From the NCBI RefSeq assembly GCF_900177425.1, contig NZ_LT840184.1, positions 957,487-1,021,486 on the forward strand: a stretch of DNA of 64,000 nt, written 5' to 3'. The DNA is from Paenibacillus uliginis N3/975. GTDB taxonomy: Bacteria; Bacillota; Bacilli; Paenibacillales; Paenibacillaceae. Within the stretch, counting starts at the first letter, position 1, and each line of letters starts with the position of its first letter. The notes under the pieces are model-generated. The model did not search any database and was not told the DNA's origin. It saw only the letters and a list, made by a program, of their open reading frames with translations. Position numbers and translations under genes: made by a program. Shown here piece by piece: positions 34,706-43,520 of this stretch.

Positions 34706-34762
34706 TTTGAATTGAGAAGTAAGTCTTGTATCTAAATGAATATAAAAAACTTGTGAGGTCTA

Positions 34763-34975
34763 GATTAGAAGCGCAAATATGTGCTTTTATTACCTAGTTA
34801 ATGGGGAAGCCGGTGAAATTCCGGCACGGTCCCGCCACTGTAAACAGGGATATTCTCGATTTACCACTGTTCTGCGACAAGCAGAATGGGAAGGTGAGGA
34901 TATTAGCGAACCTGTGAGTCAGGAGACCTGCCTTATGAGTAGTACGACGGTCCTTCGAGGAAAGGATTACGTTTG
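34763..34975 (+). promoter_or_regulatory. cobalamin riboswitch
   Basis: The adenosylcobalamin aptamer core is clear: ATGGGGAAGCCGGTGAAA from 34801, the B12-box segment CCCGCCACTGTAA at about 34831-34843, and GAGTCAGGAGACCTGCC at about 34916-34932. It lies before the btuF-like gene and should turn off btuF-cobT-cobU-cobS when B12 is plentiful, via the terminator at 35057-35096. Confidence 0.95.
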
Positions 34976-35056
34976 GCTTATGGAAGTACTGCGATTTTAA
35001 GCCGGTACATAGCCGCGGAACTCATGGCAATTACTATGAACTCCGTATGACGTAAT

Positions 35057-35096
35057 CCCTGATTCTTTCTTGTAAAAGAAGATCAGGTTTTTTTTG
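35057..35096 (+). terminator. terminator of the riboswitch platform
   Basis: CCTGATTCTT pairs with AAGATCAGG (one bulge) and is followed by eight T. It sits 90 bases before the btuF-like start. Confidence 0.85.
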
Positions 35097-35186
35097 TTGC
35101 ACAGACTATCGTTGAGATCATTCATTGAAATAACAAGGGGAGCATCTCGCAGACCATGAAAACGAAGATAGAGGAGAGAAATCACA

Positions 35187-36197
35187 ATGAAACAAATGTG
35201 GAAGAGTTGGACTACGGGCGCTATAACGATCATACTGGTACTAGCGCTCGCAGCTTGCGGAAATAATAATGAACCGAAACAAGTGACAGAGCCAGCACCG
35301 GCAGCAACAACAGAACAATCGGCTCCACCCGCTGATGAGGCAAGTGTACAGAAAACAGAGTATCCTCTGACTGTAAAGGATTCTACAGGTGAGACGTTCA
35401 CATTTAAAGAGGCACCAAAGAAGATTATATCCATCTCGCCTGCAGAGACAGAATCGTTGTTTGCGATAGGTTTAGATGAGCAGGTAGTCGGAGTATCTGA
35501 CTATGATGATTATCCGAAAGCAGCAACAACCAAGCCAAAAATGGGTGGTTTGTACAATCCTAACGAGGAAGCGATTATTGCGGCACAACCTGATCTCGTA
35601 GTAACAGGTATCTCCATGAGTGCAGAAGCTGCACAGCATCTGCGTGATATAGGTATCACCATCTTCAAGACAGATCCGAAAACGGTAGATGATGTTATTG
35701 CAAATATTGAATTGTTTGGTCAAATTACGGACCATCAGGCAGAAGCAAAAGCGGTTATAGACAAAATGAAACAGGAGCAGGCTGAAGTCACAGAAGCGGT
35801 TAAATCACTTACACCTGAACAGAAAAAGAAAGTATATATCGAGTTTTCCCCTGGTTGGACGGTAGGTAGTGGTGAGTTTATGGATGAATTAATCACTCTA
35901 GCTGGTGGAGTTAACGTTGCTGCTGATACAGCAGGATGGTATGAAATCAGTGAAGAGAAAATCATTAATGATAATCCCGATGTGATTCTGTTCTCAAAGA
36001 ATGTTATTGATGACAAAACAAAGAAAACGTTAGACCAAATGATTAAAGCACGTAGTGGTTGGGATCAAATAACGGCTGTTAAAAATGATGCTGTCTATGG
36101 ATTAGACGATAATCTGATTAGTCGTCCCGGTCCACGTGTGACAGAAGGTCTCAAAGAAATAGCAAATACGATCTATCCTGAACTGTTGAAGCCATAA
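35187..36197 (+). CDS. cobalamin ABC transporter binding lipoprotein, BtuF-like
   Basis: A 336-residue class III binding protein. The lipobox is ALAACGNN with a Pro/Thr/Ala-rich linker, followed by 'KIISISPAETESLFAIGLDE' and 'GGLYNPNEEAIIAAQPDLVV', which are typical of BtuF/FhuD-type proteins. The B12 riboswitch directly upstream makes a corrinoid the likely ligand. No btuC or btuD follows, so the permease and ATPase must be elsewhere. Confidence 0.87.
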   Translation: MKQMWKSWTTGAITIILVLALAACGNNNEPKQVTEPAPAATTEQSAPPADEASVQKTEYPLTVKDSTGETFTFKEAPKKIISISPAETESLFAIGLDEQVVGVSDYDDYPKAATTKPKMGGLYNPNEEAIIAAQPDLVVTGISMSAEAAQHLRDIGITIFKTDPKTVDDVIANIELFGQITDHQAEAKAVIDKMKQEQAEVTEAVKSLTPEQKKKVYIEFSPGWTVGSGEFMDELITLAGGVNVAADTAGWYEISEEKIINDNPDVILFSKNVIDDKTKKTLDQMIKARSGWDQITAVKNDAVYGLDDNLISRPGPRVTEGLKEIANTIYPELLKP

Positions 36198-36249
36198 GTA
36201 GCGTTCGGTGTTAGTATTCAACTTAGAGCAATTAAAGGAGCAATGATAT

Positions 36250-37320
36250 ATGAGACAAGGAATCATGGAACGTATCGGAGAAATTCGTGGTCTTGATCAA
36301 GCTGCGATTCAGGCTGCGAAGTTACATATAAGCAACCTTACTGTCCCTCCGGGAAGCTTGGGTAAATTGGAGGCAATGGCAATACAGCTTGCAGGGATCA
36401 CTGGAGTAGTACAGCCTTCTTTTGACCGTAGAGAAGTTATTATTATGGCAGGCGATCATGGTGTATGTGAAGAGGGCGTAAGTGCCTTTCCACAAGAAGT
36501 TACACCTCAAATGATTCATAATTTCCTTGCGGGTGGTGCAGCTGTTAACGTTCTTGCCAGACAAGCAGGTGCAGAAGTTGTATGTGTGGATATCGGAGTG
36601 AATAGTGAGTTGTCCCATCCTGATCTCCTATCGCGAAAAATTCGGTATGGTACAGCTAATATGGCACAAGGTCCTGCAATGACTTATGAAGAAGCGATTC
36701 AGTCTATTCTTGTTGGTGTGAAGGTAGTTGAAGATGCTGTCAGACGTGGCGTCCAGCTATTTATTACTGGCGAAATGGGGATTGGAAATACGACGGCAAG
36801 CTCAGCGGTAACCTGTGCACTCTCTAATATTCCGGTCAGCGATGCGGTTGGAAGAGGGACAGGAATTGACGATTCTCGTCTACAGCATAAGATTGCCGTT
36901 GTTGAACAAGCGTTGAAGGTCAATGCTCCTGACGCGCTTGATCCTATAGATGTACTAGCTAAGGTCGGCGGTCTTGAAATTGGTGGTTTAGTAGGTGTAA
37001 TTCTTGGATCAGCAGTAAACGGTTGTCCGGTTATAATCGATGGATTTATTTCTAGCGCAGCGGCGTTGCTTGCCAAAGCGATCTGTCCAACATCTGCTGA
37101 TTACATGATTGTGTCGCATGTTTCTCATGAACAGGGACATCGGCAGCTATTACATGAATTGAATCTTCGTCCTGCACTGGAATTAGACCTTCGTATTGGT
37201 GAAGGTACAGGTGGGGTGTTGTGTCTACATCTTGTGGATGCAGCGTGTCGTATTGTCAGCGAAATGGCAACCTTCGAAAGTGCGGGTGTCTCGGGTGAAA
37301 CCAAGGAGCAGACGAAATGA
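36250..37320 (+). CDS. cobT: nicotinate-nucleotide-dimethylbenzimidazole phosphoribosyltransferase CobT
   Basis: CobT makes alpha-ribazole phosphate from nicotinate mononucleotide and the lower-ligand base. The 356-residue protein shows 'PPGSLGKLEAMAIQLAGI', 'MAGDHGVCEEGVSAFPQEVT', 'GEMGIGNTTASSAV' and the 'LDLRIGEGTGGVL' end with the catalytic glutamate. It overlaps cobU by 4 bases. Confidence 0.96.
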   Translation: MRQGIMERIGEIRGLDQAAIQAAKLHISNLTVPPGSLGKLEAMAIQLAGITGVVQPSFDRREVIIMAGDHGVCEEGVSAFPQEVTPQMIHNFLAGGAAVNVLARQAGAEVVCVDIGVNSELSHPDLLSRKIRYGTANMAQGPAMTYEEAIQSILVGVKVVEDAVRRGVQLFITGEMGIGNTTASSAVTCALSNIPVSDAVGRGTGIDDSRLQHKIAVVEQALKVNAPDALDPIDVLAKVGGLEIGGLVGVILGSAVNGCPVIIDGFISSAAALLAKAICPTSADYMIVSHVSHEQGHRQLLHELNLRPALELDLRIGEGTGGVLCLHLVDAACRIVSEMATFESAGVSGETKEQTK

Positions 37321-37883
37321 TCATACTCGTCACAGGTGGGGCAAGAAGCGGGAAAAGCAGCTTTGCTGAGAGGTTATGTATGTCGAAGTCACACGAAGCC
37401 GTATATGTCGCTACGGCTCAAGCTTTCGATGATGAGATGAAGGAGCGAATTGCTCTTCATAAACTTCAGCGTAATCAAGCGAACTATTCGTGGCGAAATG
37501 TAGAAGAACCGTTTCAACTTGTGAAGCTCCTGAGCGATATGCGTGAGAACAGTCAGAGTGATGATGCTCCTACGGTTCTAGTAGACTGCCTTACGCTATG
37601 GCTATCTAATATCCTCCTATCCTATGAAGGACAGGAGGATATGCAAGAGAAGGTAAAGGCTGAAATTCTTTGTCTTGTGGACCAAGCACAGCAATACCCT
37701 GGACATTTGATCATGGTAACGAATGAAGTTGGCAGTGGTATTGTACCGGAATATCCTCTTGGCAGAATGTATCGCGATTTGGCAGGGTATATGAATCAGG
37801 CAATCTCCAGAAGCAGTTCTGAGGTTTTCCTGGTCACCGCAGGCATTCCTATCGAGCTGAAGAGTAGGGAGTATAGAATATGA
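37317..37883 (+). CDS. cobU: adenosylcobinamide kinase / guanylyltransferase CobU
   Basis: CobU phosphorylates adenosylcobinamide and adds GMP. The P-loop VTGGARSGKSSFAE at the N-terminus, 'VDCLTLWLSNILL' and 'VTNEVGSGIVPEYPLGRMYRD' fix the family. The 188 residues are the usual length. It overlaps cobT upstream and cobS downstream by 4 bases each. Confidence 0.96.
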   Translation: MIILVTGGARSGKSSFAERLCMSKSHEAVYVATAQAFDDEMKERIALHKLQRNQANYSWRNVEEPFQLVKLLSDMRENSQSDDAPTVLVDCLTLWLSNILLSYEGQEDMQEKVKAEILCLVDQAQQYPGHLIMVTNEVGSGIVPEYPLGRMYRDLAGYMNQAISRSSSEVFLVTAGIPIELKSREYRI

Positions 37884-38689
37884 CGAAATGGGGACAAGCG
37901 GCTGCGGCCGCTTTTCAATTTCTATCACGCTTTCCTGTGAATGCCAATATTGATTACTCGCCAACATTGTTTCGTCAAAGTGTGAAGTTCTATCCGCTTG
38001 TAGGAGCTGCTATTGGGCTCGTTGTATGGGGAGGCGCTGCAGGATTTACGTATTTACTGCCACCACTACCAGCAGCAGTGTTGACCCTCATTTTATGGGT
38101 TGGGCTCACAGGAGGACTTCATTTGGATGGTTGGATGGATACGGCGGATGGCATTTTGAGCTACCGTTCTCGTGAACAGATGTTAGACATCATGAAGGAT
38201 AGCCGCGTAGGAGCTATGGGTGTGCTAGCAAGCACGCTGCTCCTTATGTTGAAACTCTCTTTAATCTATTCACTGCTAATTAATGGTCTCAACTACTTAG
38301 GGCTCCTACTCCTTCCTTTGATTTGGAGTCGCTGGTTCATGGTTCATGCGATGGCTACATGGCCGATGGCCCGTGGTAAGGATGGATTGGCTGGGAAATT
38401 CAATGGTTTGGATAAAGGGCAGATATGGGCAACGTTACTAATTGCGATCGTGTTGTCAGGTGTTGCCGCATCAATAGCACCGTTGATCTACATGGACAAC
38501 CATTCGTTGATGATAGCGCTGCTTGGTTTCATTACGCTTCCTCTGGCAGCTTGGGGTGCAGGAACGTGGCTGGCACGGAGATTAAACGCTACATTAGGTG
38601 GATTAACGGGGGATACCTACGGAGCTCTTAATGAATTACTTGAAGTGGTTGCTTTGCTTATGCTAGTGCTGTTGCACAACCATATGTGA
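37880..38689 (+). CDS. cobS: adenosylcobinamide-GDP ribazoletransferase CobS
   Basis: The 269-residue membrane enzyme that joins GDP-cobinamide and ribazole phosphate, the last step of nucleotide-loop assembly. 'FLSRFPVN', 'GLHLDGWMDTADGILS' with its acidic metal site, 'KDSRVGAMGVLAS' and a late GGLTGDTYGALNE are visible. Several hydrophobic segments. It ends the riboswitch-controlled unit. Confidence 0.95.
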   Translation: MTKWGQAAAAAFQFLSRFPVNANIDYSPTLFRQSVKFYPLVGAAIGLVVWGGAAGFTYLLPPLPAAVLTLILWVGLTGGLHLDGWMDTADGILSYRSREQMLDIMKDSRVGAMGVLASTLLLMLKLSLIYSLLINGLNYLGLLLLPLIWSRWFMVHAMATWPMARGKDGLAGKFNGLDKGQIWATLLIAIVLSGVAASIAPLIYMDNHSLMIALLGFITLPLAAWGAGTWLARRLNATLGGLTGDTYGALNELLEVVALLMLVLLHNHM

Positions 38690-38717
38690 TGAAGAATCGA
38701 AGAGAAAAGTATCAAGA

Positions 38718-38765
38718 AACAGGCGACATTTCGTTCAAAATCGAACGAAATGTCGCCTGTTTAAT
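38718..38765. terminator. terminator after cobS
   Basis: A perfect 19-bp inverted repeat, AACAGGCGACATTTCGTTC at 38718-38736 with its complement at 38743-38761. It probably stops both cobS and the opposing ybaK-like gene. Confidence 0.8.
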
Positions 38766-38796
38766 TTGAAGCATACTTATGACTTTTAAAAACGTA

Positions 38797-39267
38797 TTAG
38801 ATAACAATATTTGATAAATTATACGGGATAACTTTTTTCAATTCTTCAAGATTCATCTCGACCTGGTATCCAATCTTTCCAGCACTAAATATGATTGTCT
38901 CAAAATTAGTTGCTGAATCATCAATTGTAGTAATAAAATTTTTTTTCATGCCAATGGGTGAACATCCTCCGTGTATATATCCTGTAATAGCTAATAAATC
39001 TTTCGATTTTAACATTTCAATTGATTTTTCATTAACACTATTAGCCGCTTTTTTCAAATCCAGTTCATTGGCAACAGGAATGAGAAAAACATAATATTTC
39101 TTAGATTTCCCTATCGTTACAAGTGTTTTAAACACCTGATCAGGATTCTGATTTAAAGTATTGGCCACATCAATGCCGCTAATGGCATCTTTATTTACGT
39201 AACAATGACTTTTGTATTTCACTATCATTTTATCTAATATTCTCATTACATTTGTTTTAAATTCCAT
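38797..39267 (-). CDS. YbaK/EbsC-type aminoacyl-tRNA deacylase
   Basis: A 156-residue protein of the YbaK/ProX editing fold, which in known members clears Cys-tRNA(Pro). 'VFKTLVTIGKSKKYYVFLIP', with the family's conserved K after F-K-T-L, and 'TGYIHGGCSPIGMKK' with the conserved GGxxPxG are present. AAGGTGG lies six bases before ATG 39267; a TTG two codons earlier is less likely. Monocistronic. Confidence 0.85.
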   Translation of the reverse strand: MEFKTNVMRILDKMIVKYKSHCYVNKDAISGIDVANTLNQNPDQVFKTLVTIGKSKKYYVFLIPVANELDLKKAANSVNEKSIEMLKSKDLLAITGYIHGGCSPIGMKKNFITTIDDSATNFETIIFSAGKIGYQVEMNLEELKKVIPYNLSNIVI

Positions 39268-39507
39268 AATCAACCACCTTGCAGATTATTTAATATTTCT
39301 TGTAACCATGAATAAATAGTCTGTTTCTATAACTGCCTATTTTACAACGGTATCATAAAGCCTTCAATGAAAATTTAATAATTATTAATCGAAGAAGAGT
39401 AGACAACACTGCAAAAGTTTTATGTGTCCTTAATATAGATTTAATCCTCCATTAAGATTCACAGCTTACTATAAAAGTACCCCTTTTATATATTTTATTA
39501 TATTGTG
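39268..39507. other. AT-rich intergenic region
   Basis: About 240 bases with no gene or clear site. It separates the deacylase from the tyramine cluster. Confidence 0.5.
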
Positions 39508-39539
39508 AAACCCCTCTAACATCGGTTAGAGGGGTTTCG
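39508..39539 (+). terminator. terminator ahead of truncated T-box
   Basis: AAACCCCTCTAAC and GGTTAGAGGGGTTT form a near-perfect stem around 39508-39537. It lies so close to the T-box remnant that no stem I could fit between. Confidence 0.75.
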
Positions 39540-39669
39540 TGTGTTGGCAATCGATATTATTGTTACGAGAGGTATTATTAGAGACTGCGCGCTAATAGTG
39601 CAAGCTGGGTGGTAACACGGTTAATAAATCGCCCCTATGTCTACAATAGACAAGGAGACGATTTTTTTG
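39540..39669 (+). promoter_or_regulatory. truncated T-box leader (tyrosine type)
   Basis: The T-box core GGGTGGTAACACGG at 39607-39620 and the terminator AAATCGCCCC...GGAGACGATTTTTTT at 39627-39668 are intact. Only about 65 bases separate the core from the preceding terminator, too few for stem I, and no specifier codon can be placed. The gene behind it is a tyrS remnant, so it was probably a tyrosine T-box. Confidence 0.75.
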
Positions 39670-39711
39670 TTTTTTAATACGAACTAACAACACGTAAGGA
39701 GTTAGATAATC

Positions 39712-39829
39712 ATGAATATTATAGATGAGTTGGAATGGCGTGGAGCCATCAATCAGCAGACAGATGCAGAAGGACATTATTATCCGCAAAGGTAAGAAAA
39801 CATACAGCCTGGTAAAGCTAGTTAAGTAG
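39712..39829 (+). pseudogene. tyrS: internally deleted tyrosyl-tRNA synthetase remnant
   Basis: AAGGAG precedes an ATG encoding MNIIDELEWRGAINQQTDAEG, a clear TyrS N-terminus. It then runs to a stop at 39795. In the next frame, DIIIRKGKKTYSLVKLVK ends at TAG 39827-39829 and matches the C-terminal S4-domain end of TyrS. About 380 residues between the two ends are gone, and the junction is out of frame. The catalytic centre is lost, so this is dead. Confidence 0.85.
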
Positions 39830-39856
39830 TGCATGATCGATAACTATTCAATATGT

Positions 39857-39906
39857 AAAGGATTTTTCTACAGCCGAATTGGGCTGTAGAAAAATCCTTT
39901 TTTTCG
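39857..39906 (+). terminator. strong terminator between tyrS remnant and permease
   Basis: AAAGGATTTTTCTACAGCC (39857-39875) and its exact complement (39882-39900) flank GAATTG, followed by T. It should end any transcript from the old T-box before the permease. Confidence 0.9.
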
Positions 39907-39930
39907 TCTACCTTTTGTCGACTCGGTCAG

Positions 39931-39980
39931 TTTTCTCCTCCAAGCCTCCCGTAATTTTTCTCCTCCAAGCCTCCCGTAAT
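39931..39980. repeat. tandem 25-bp direct repeat
   Basis: Two identical 25-base units, 39931-39955 and 39956-39980, with the core CTCCTCCAAGCCTCCCGTAA. It lies in the promoter region of the permease gene. Confidence 0.95.
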
Positions 39981-40098
39981 TGTATATTCAAAAAAACAAT
40001 AATAGTTCGAATACAATTTAATATAGTTAGACATCATAAGCCAATCAATGACAATCTCGACCAAATACGACTTGAATGACAGAAAGAAGGACAGATAA

Positions 40099-41511
40099 AT
40101 GGTCAAATCAAAACAATTATCACTTTTTGGATTGATCGGGATTACAATGGCTTTTTTTGGGACAGTGCGGAGTGTTCCGACGTTATCCATAACAGGTTGG
40201 ACGCAGATTTTCTACATGCTTGTTGCAGCGTTATTATTTGCACTTCCAATTGCGTTGATGTCTGCCGAACTTTCCACGGGATTTCCTGGAGAAGAAGGTG
40301 GGCCTCAAGTATGGGTGAAGAAGGCGCTAGGAGAAAAATGGGGATTCGTTACTTCTTGGCTGCTATGGGTTCAAATGTTCTTCGGAATGGTTATGGTGTC
40401 TTCGACAGTGGGCGTTCTGTTTGGATATGTCATTAACAGACCGCAGCTGTCTTCCAATAACATTTTTATTTTTGCGGTAATTCTCATTTCGTATTGGGGA
40501 GTTACCTTATTAAATATCAAGTTCGACATGGTTAAAATTGGTGGGAACTGGGGAGCGATCATTGGGGTGTACATTCCATTTGTAGTCCTTGTTATTCTCG
40601 GTCTTTGGTTCTTTTTTAAAAATGGCATTCAGCAAATCAGCTATCTGGGTAATTTTAAAGCCAAGGATTTGGTACCGAATTTCAGTGATTTAGGTAGCTT
40701 AACTTACTTATCGGGCATTATCTTCATATTCGCCGGGGTTGAGATATCATCCGTACATGCGAATAATATCGAAAATCCGAAGCGCAATTACCCGATAGCG
40801 GTTATTACTTCGGTTATTTTGTTAGTCATTTTCAACCTTGTGGCTGGACTAACCGTATCGAACGCCGTGCCATTGGGTGAAATGCAGCTAGCAAATATTA
40901 CGCAGCCATATCTTATTTTTTGTAAAGATTTAGGCCTGCCCATGATTCTTGTCAACATTATTTCGGCCATGATTCTTATCGGAGTATTGGTGCAGTTAAG
41001 CGCATGGGTGCTTGGGCCAAGTAAATCCATGATTAAAGTTGCTGATGAAGGTAACTTGCCAAAGTTTTTTCAAAAAAGAACCAAAAGAAATATCCCGATC
41101 ACGTTTGTTTTGATTCAGGCGTCGGTCATTTCATTAGTAGCGCTGTTGTATGTCGTTGTGCCTGACGTTAATAGTGCGTTCCTGATTATTACAATTACAA
41201 CAACGATTTTATATTGTGTTGTATATGCCTTAATTGGCATTTCGGCCATTAAGCTTCGCTACACGTTACCGGACATCGAAAGACCATTCCGATTGGGCAA
41301 TAAGGGCAATGGATTAATCTGGTTCATTTCACTTCTGTCTCTGATAAGTGTTGCTATTACGATGATCGTCAGCCTTATACCACCATCCATTCTTCAGCCG
41401 AGCCAATATACGGGCTACATTATTTTTCAAGTTGGAGCAACGGTAATTATGGTGGCAATCGCTTTGATTATCTACAAATTCAAAAAACCAGAGTGGAAAA
41501 AAGAAAAATAA
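40099..41511 (+). CDS. tyrP: APC-family permease, tyrosine/tyramine antiporter type
   Basis: A 470-residue amino-acid permease with about 12 membrane helices. The N-terminus 'LSLFGLIGITMAFFGTVRSV' and the 'GIIFIFAGVEISSVHANNIE' segment are like GadC/TyrP exchangers. In tyramine-producing bacteria TyrP swaps tyrosine for tyramine and builds proton motive force. The tyrosine decarboxylase gene follows after 34 bases. AGAAGGACAGATAA precedes the ATG. The substrate is inferred from the cluster. Confidence 0.82.
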   Translation: MVKSKQLSLFGLIGITMAFFGTVRSVPTLSITGWTQIFYMLVAALLFALPIALMSAELSTGFPGEEGGPQVWVKKALGEKWGFVTSWLLWVQMFFGMVMVSSTVGVLFGYVINRPQLSSNNIFIFAVILISYWGVTLLNIKFDMVKIGGNWGAIIGVYIPFVVLVILGLWFFFKNGIQQISYLGNFKAKDLVPNFSDLGSLTYLSGIIFIFAGVEISSVHANNIENPKRNYPIAVITSVILLVIFNLVAGLTVSNAVPLGEMQLANITQPYLIFCKDLGLPMILVNIISAMILIGVLVQLSAWVLGPSKSMIKVADEGNLPKFFQKRTKRNIPITFVLIQASVISLVALLYVVVPDVNSAFLIITITTTILYCVVYALIGISAIKLRYTLPDIERPFRLGNKGNGLIWFISLLSLISVAITMIVSLIPPSILQPSQYTGYIIFQVGATVIMVAIALIIYKFKKPEWKKEK

Positions 41512-41560
41512 ATAGCAGCCAAACCATATCAATCATGAATAAATAATGGAGGAAATGACA

Positions 41561-43429
41561 ATGAAAATTGAAATTACAGATATAAATTTAAAAGCGTTAT
41601 TTTTAGGTGATAAAGGTGAAAATGTCGACATTTTTAAAGAACTATTGCTTAAAATGATCGACGAACATGTCGGTTGGCGTCAAAATTATCAGCCGCAAGA
41701 TACTCCTGTGATCTCGCCATTTGATAAAAGCTCAGAGAGCTTCAACAATACAGTTGATCATGTTCGCAGCGTATTTAATGAATTATCTTCCAAGCTTCGC
41801 TCAAAATCGCTGCCTTGGCATACAGCGGGTCGCTTCTGGGGGCATATGAACTCCGAAACGTTGATGCCGGCTATTATTGCTTATACAGCGGCTACGTTAT
41901 GGAACGGCAACAACGTCGCTTATGAGTCCTCCCCTGGTACTTCTGAGATGGAAGAAGAGGTGGGCCATGAACTTGCAACACTGATGGGCTATCAGGAAGA
42001 CAAGGGCTGGGGACATATCTGTGCCGATGGATCGATCGCGAATCTGGAAGGATTATGGTATGCACGAAATTTGAAGTCACTTCCGCTTGCCATTAAAGAA
42101 GTTGCTCCAGAGCATGTGGAGGGCAAGTCCGAGTGGCAACTGCTAAACATGTCAACTAAGGAAATATTGGAAATTATGGACAAAATACCGGACAAGCTGG
42201 ATGAGGTAAAAGCTCACTCCGCTCGTAGCGGTAGGCATCTACAAAAACTAGGAAAATGGATTATACCGCAAACAAAACACTACTCTTGGCTGAAAGCTGC
42301 CGACATTATCGGTATTGGCCTTGATAATGTCGTATCAATTGATGTAGATCATAATTACCGCATGGACATTGACAAGCTTGAGGCGAAAATTCGCGAGCTT
42401 GCTGCGCAAGAAATTCCTGTACTTGGTGTGGTTGGTGTTATCGGTACAACAGAAGAAGGTCAAATCGACCGTGTCGACAAAATAGTTAATCTGCGTGACA
42501 AACTGGCAAAAGAGGGCATCTATTTCTACATTCATATTGATGCAGCTTATGGCGGATATGCACGTGCCATCTTCATAGATGAGAACAATGAATTTATAGA
42601 TTATGACAAGCTTGATAAAGTATATAAAAAATACGGCGTATTCCAAGAAAAGAACGAATGGCTTACAGAGGACATTTACAACTCCTTTAAAGCAATGAGT
42701 CAAGTGGAGACGATAACAGTCGATCCGCACAAAATGGGTTACATTCCGTATTCTGCCGGAGCAATCACAGTAAAAGACAGCAGAATGCGCGATGCGATCT
42801 CCTACTTCGCTACTTATGTATTTGAGAAGGGTGCTGATATTCCTGCACTGCTAGGGGCTTATATTCTGGAGGGATCCAAAGCAGGTGCAACTGCCGCAGC
42901 GGTATGGACAGCTCACAAAGTACTTCCGCTAAATGTAATGGGCTACGGCAAATTAATGGGGGCGAGTATTGAAGGTGCTTTTCATTTCTATCACTTCTTG
43001 AAGGATCGAGAGTTCCATGTGAACGGGAAAACCATTAAGGTTTACCCATTAACCAAACCTGACTTCAATATGATCGATTATGTGTTTAATGAAGTTGGCA
43101 ATACGGATCTCGGTGTGATGAACAAGCTGAACCACGATTTCTTTGGGCATGCATCTTATGCTAAAGGTGGCTTGTATTACAATGAGTTCCTTACGTCACA
43201 TACTGACTTTGCTGTTCCAGACTATGGCAACAGTCCGCTGCCATTCGTGAAATCACTCGGATTCAGTGAGGAAGAGTGGGCACGTGAACAGAAAGTTACT
43301 GTACTCAGAGCAAGTGCGATGTCGCCGTATGTAAATGACAAGGAAGTATTTGATGAATACGCGGTGAAGATTGAAGCTGCTATTCAGACAAAGCTTGAAA
43401 CCATTTATAACGACTATCAACAAGCATAA
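41561..43429 (+). CDS. tdcA: tyrosine decarboxylase
   Basis: A 622-residue group II PLP decarboxylase that turns tyrosine into tyramine. It follows the enterococcal TyrDC closely from memory: HTAGRFWGHMNSETLMPA, 'NGNNVAYESSPGTSEMEEEV', 'HSARSGRHLQ', 'QTKHYSWLKAADIIGIGLD' and HIDAAYGGYARAI. The PLP lysine is K391 in DPHKMGYIPYSAG. ATG 41561 has TGGAGGAAATGACA upstream; an in-frame ATG at 41546 would include that site. Confidence 0.93.
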   Translation: MKIEITDINLKALFLGDKGENVDIFKELLLKMIDEHVGWRQNYQPQDTPVISPFDKSSESFNNTVDHVRSVFNELSSKLRSKSLPWHTAGRFWGHMNSETLMPAIIAYTAATLWNGNNVAYESSPGTSEMEEEVGHELATLMGYQEDKGWGHICADGSIANLEGLWYARNLKSLPLAIKEVAPEHVEGKSEWQLLNMSTKEILEIMDKIPDKLDEVKAHSARSGRHLQKLGKWIIPQTKHYSWLKAADIIGIGLDNVVSIDVDHNYRMDIDKLEAKIRELAAQEIPVLGVVGVIGTTEEGQIDRVDKIVNLRDKLAKEGIYFYIHIDAAYGGYARAIFIDENNEFIDYDKLDKVYKKYGVFQEKNEWLTEDIYNSFKAMSQVETITVDPHKMGYIPYSAGAITVKDSRMRDAISYFATYVFEKGADIPALLGAYILEGSKAGATAAAVWTAHKVLPLNVMGYGKLMGASIEGAFHFYHFLKDREFHVNGKTIKVYPLTKPDFNMIDYVFNEVGNTDLGVMNKLNHDFFGHASYAKGGLYYNEFLTSHTDFAVPDYGNSPLPFVKSLGFSEEEWAREQKVTVLRASAMSPYVNDKEVFDEYAVKIEAAIQTKLETIYNDYQQA

Positions 43430-43435
43430 TTAAAA

Positions 43436-43476
43436 AGGAATGCGTAACGTGCTAATTGGGTTGCGCATTCCTTATC
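43436..43476 (+). promoter_or_regulatory. hairpin between tdcA and nhaC
   Basis: AAGGAATGCG pairs with CGCATTCCTT across the tdcA-nhaC gap. No T tract follows, so it may tune mRNA stability or read-through rather than stop transcription. Confidence 0.55.
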
Positions 43477-43520
43477 ACCATTTCAACTTAGAGCAATATT
43501 TAACGACAAGGAGTTTTACC

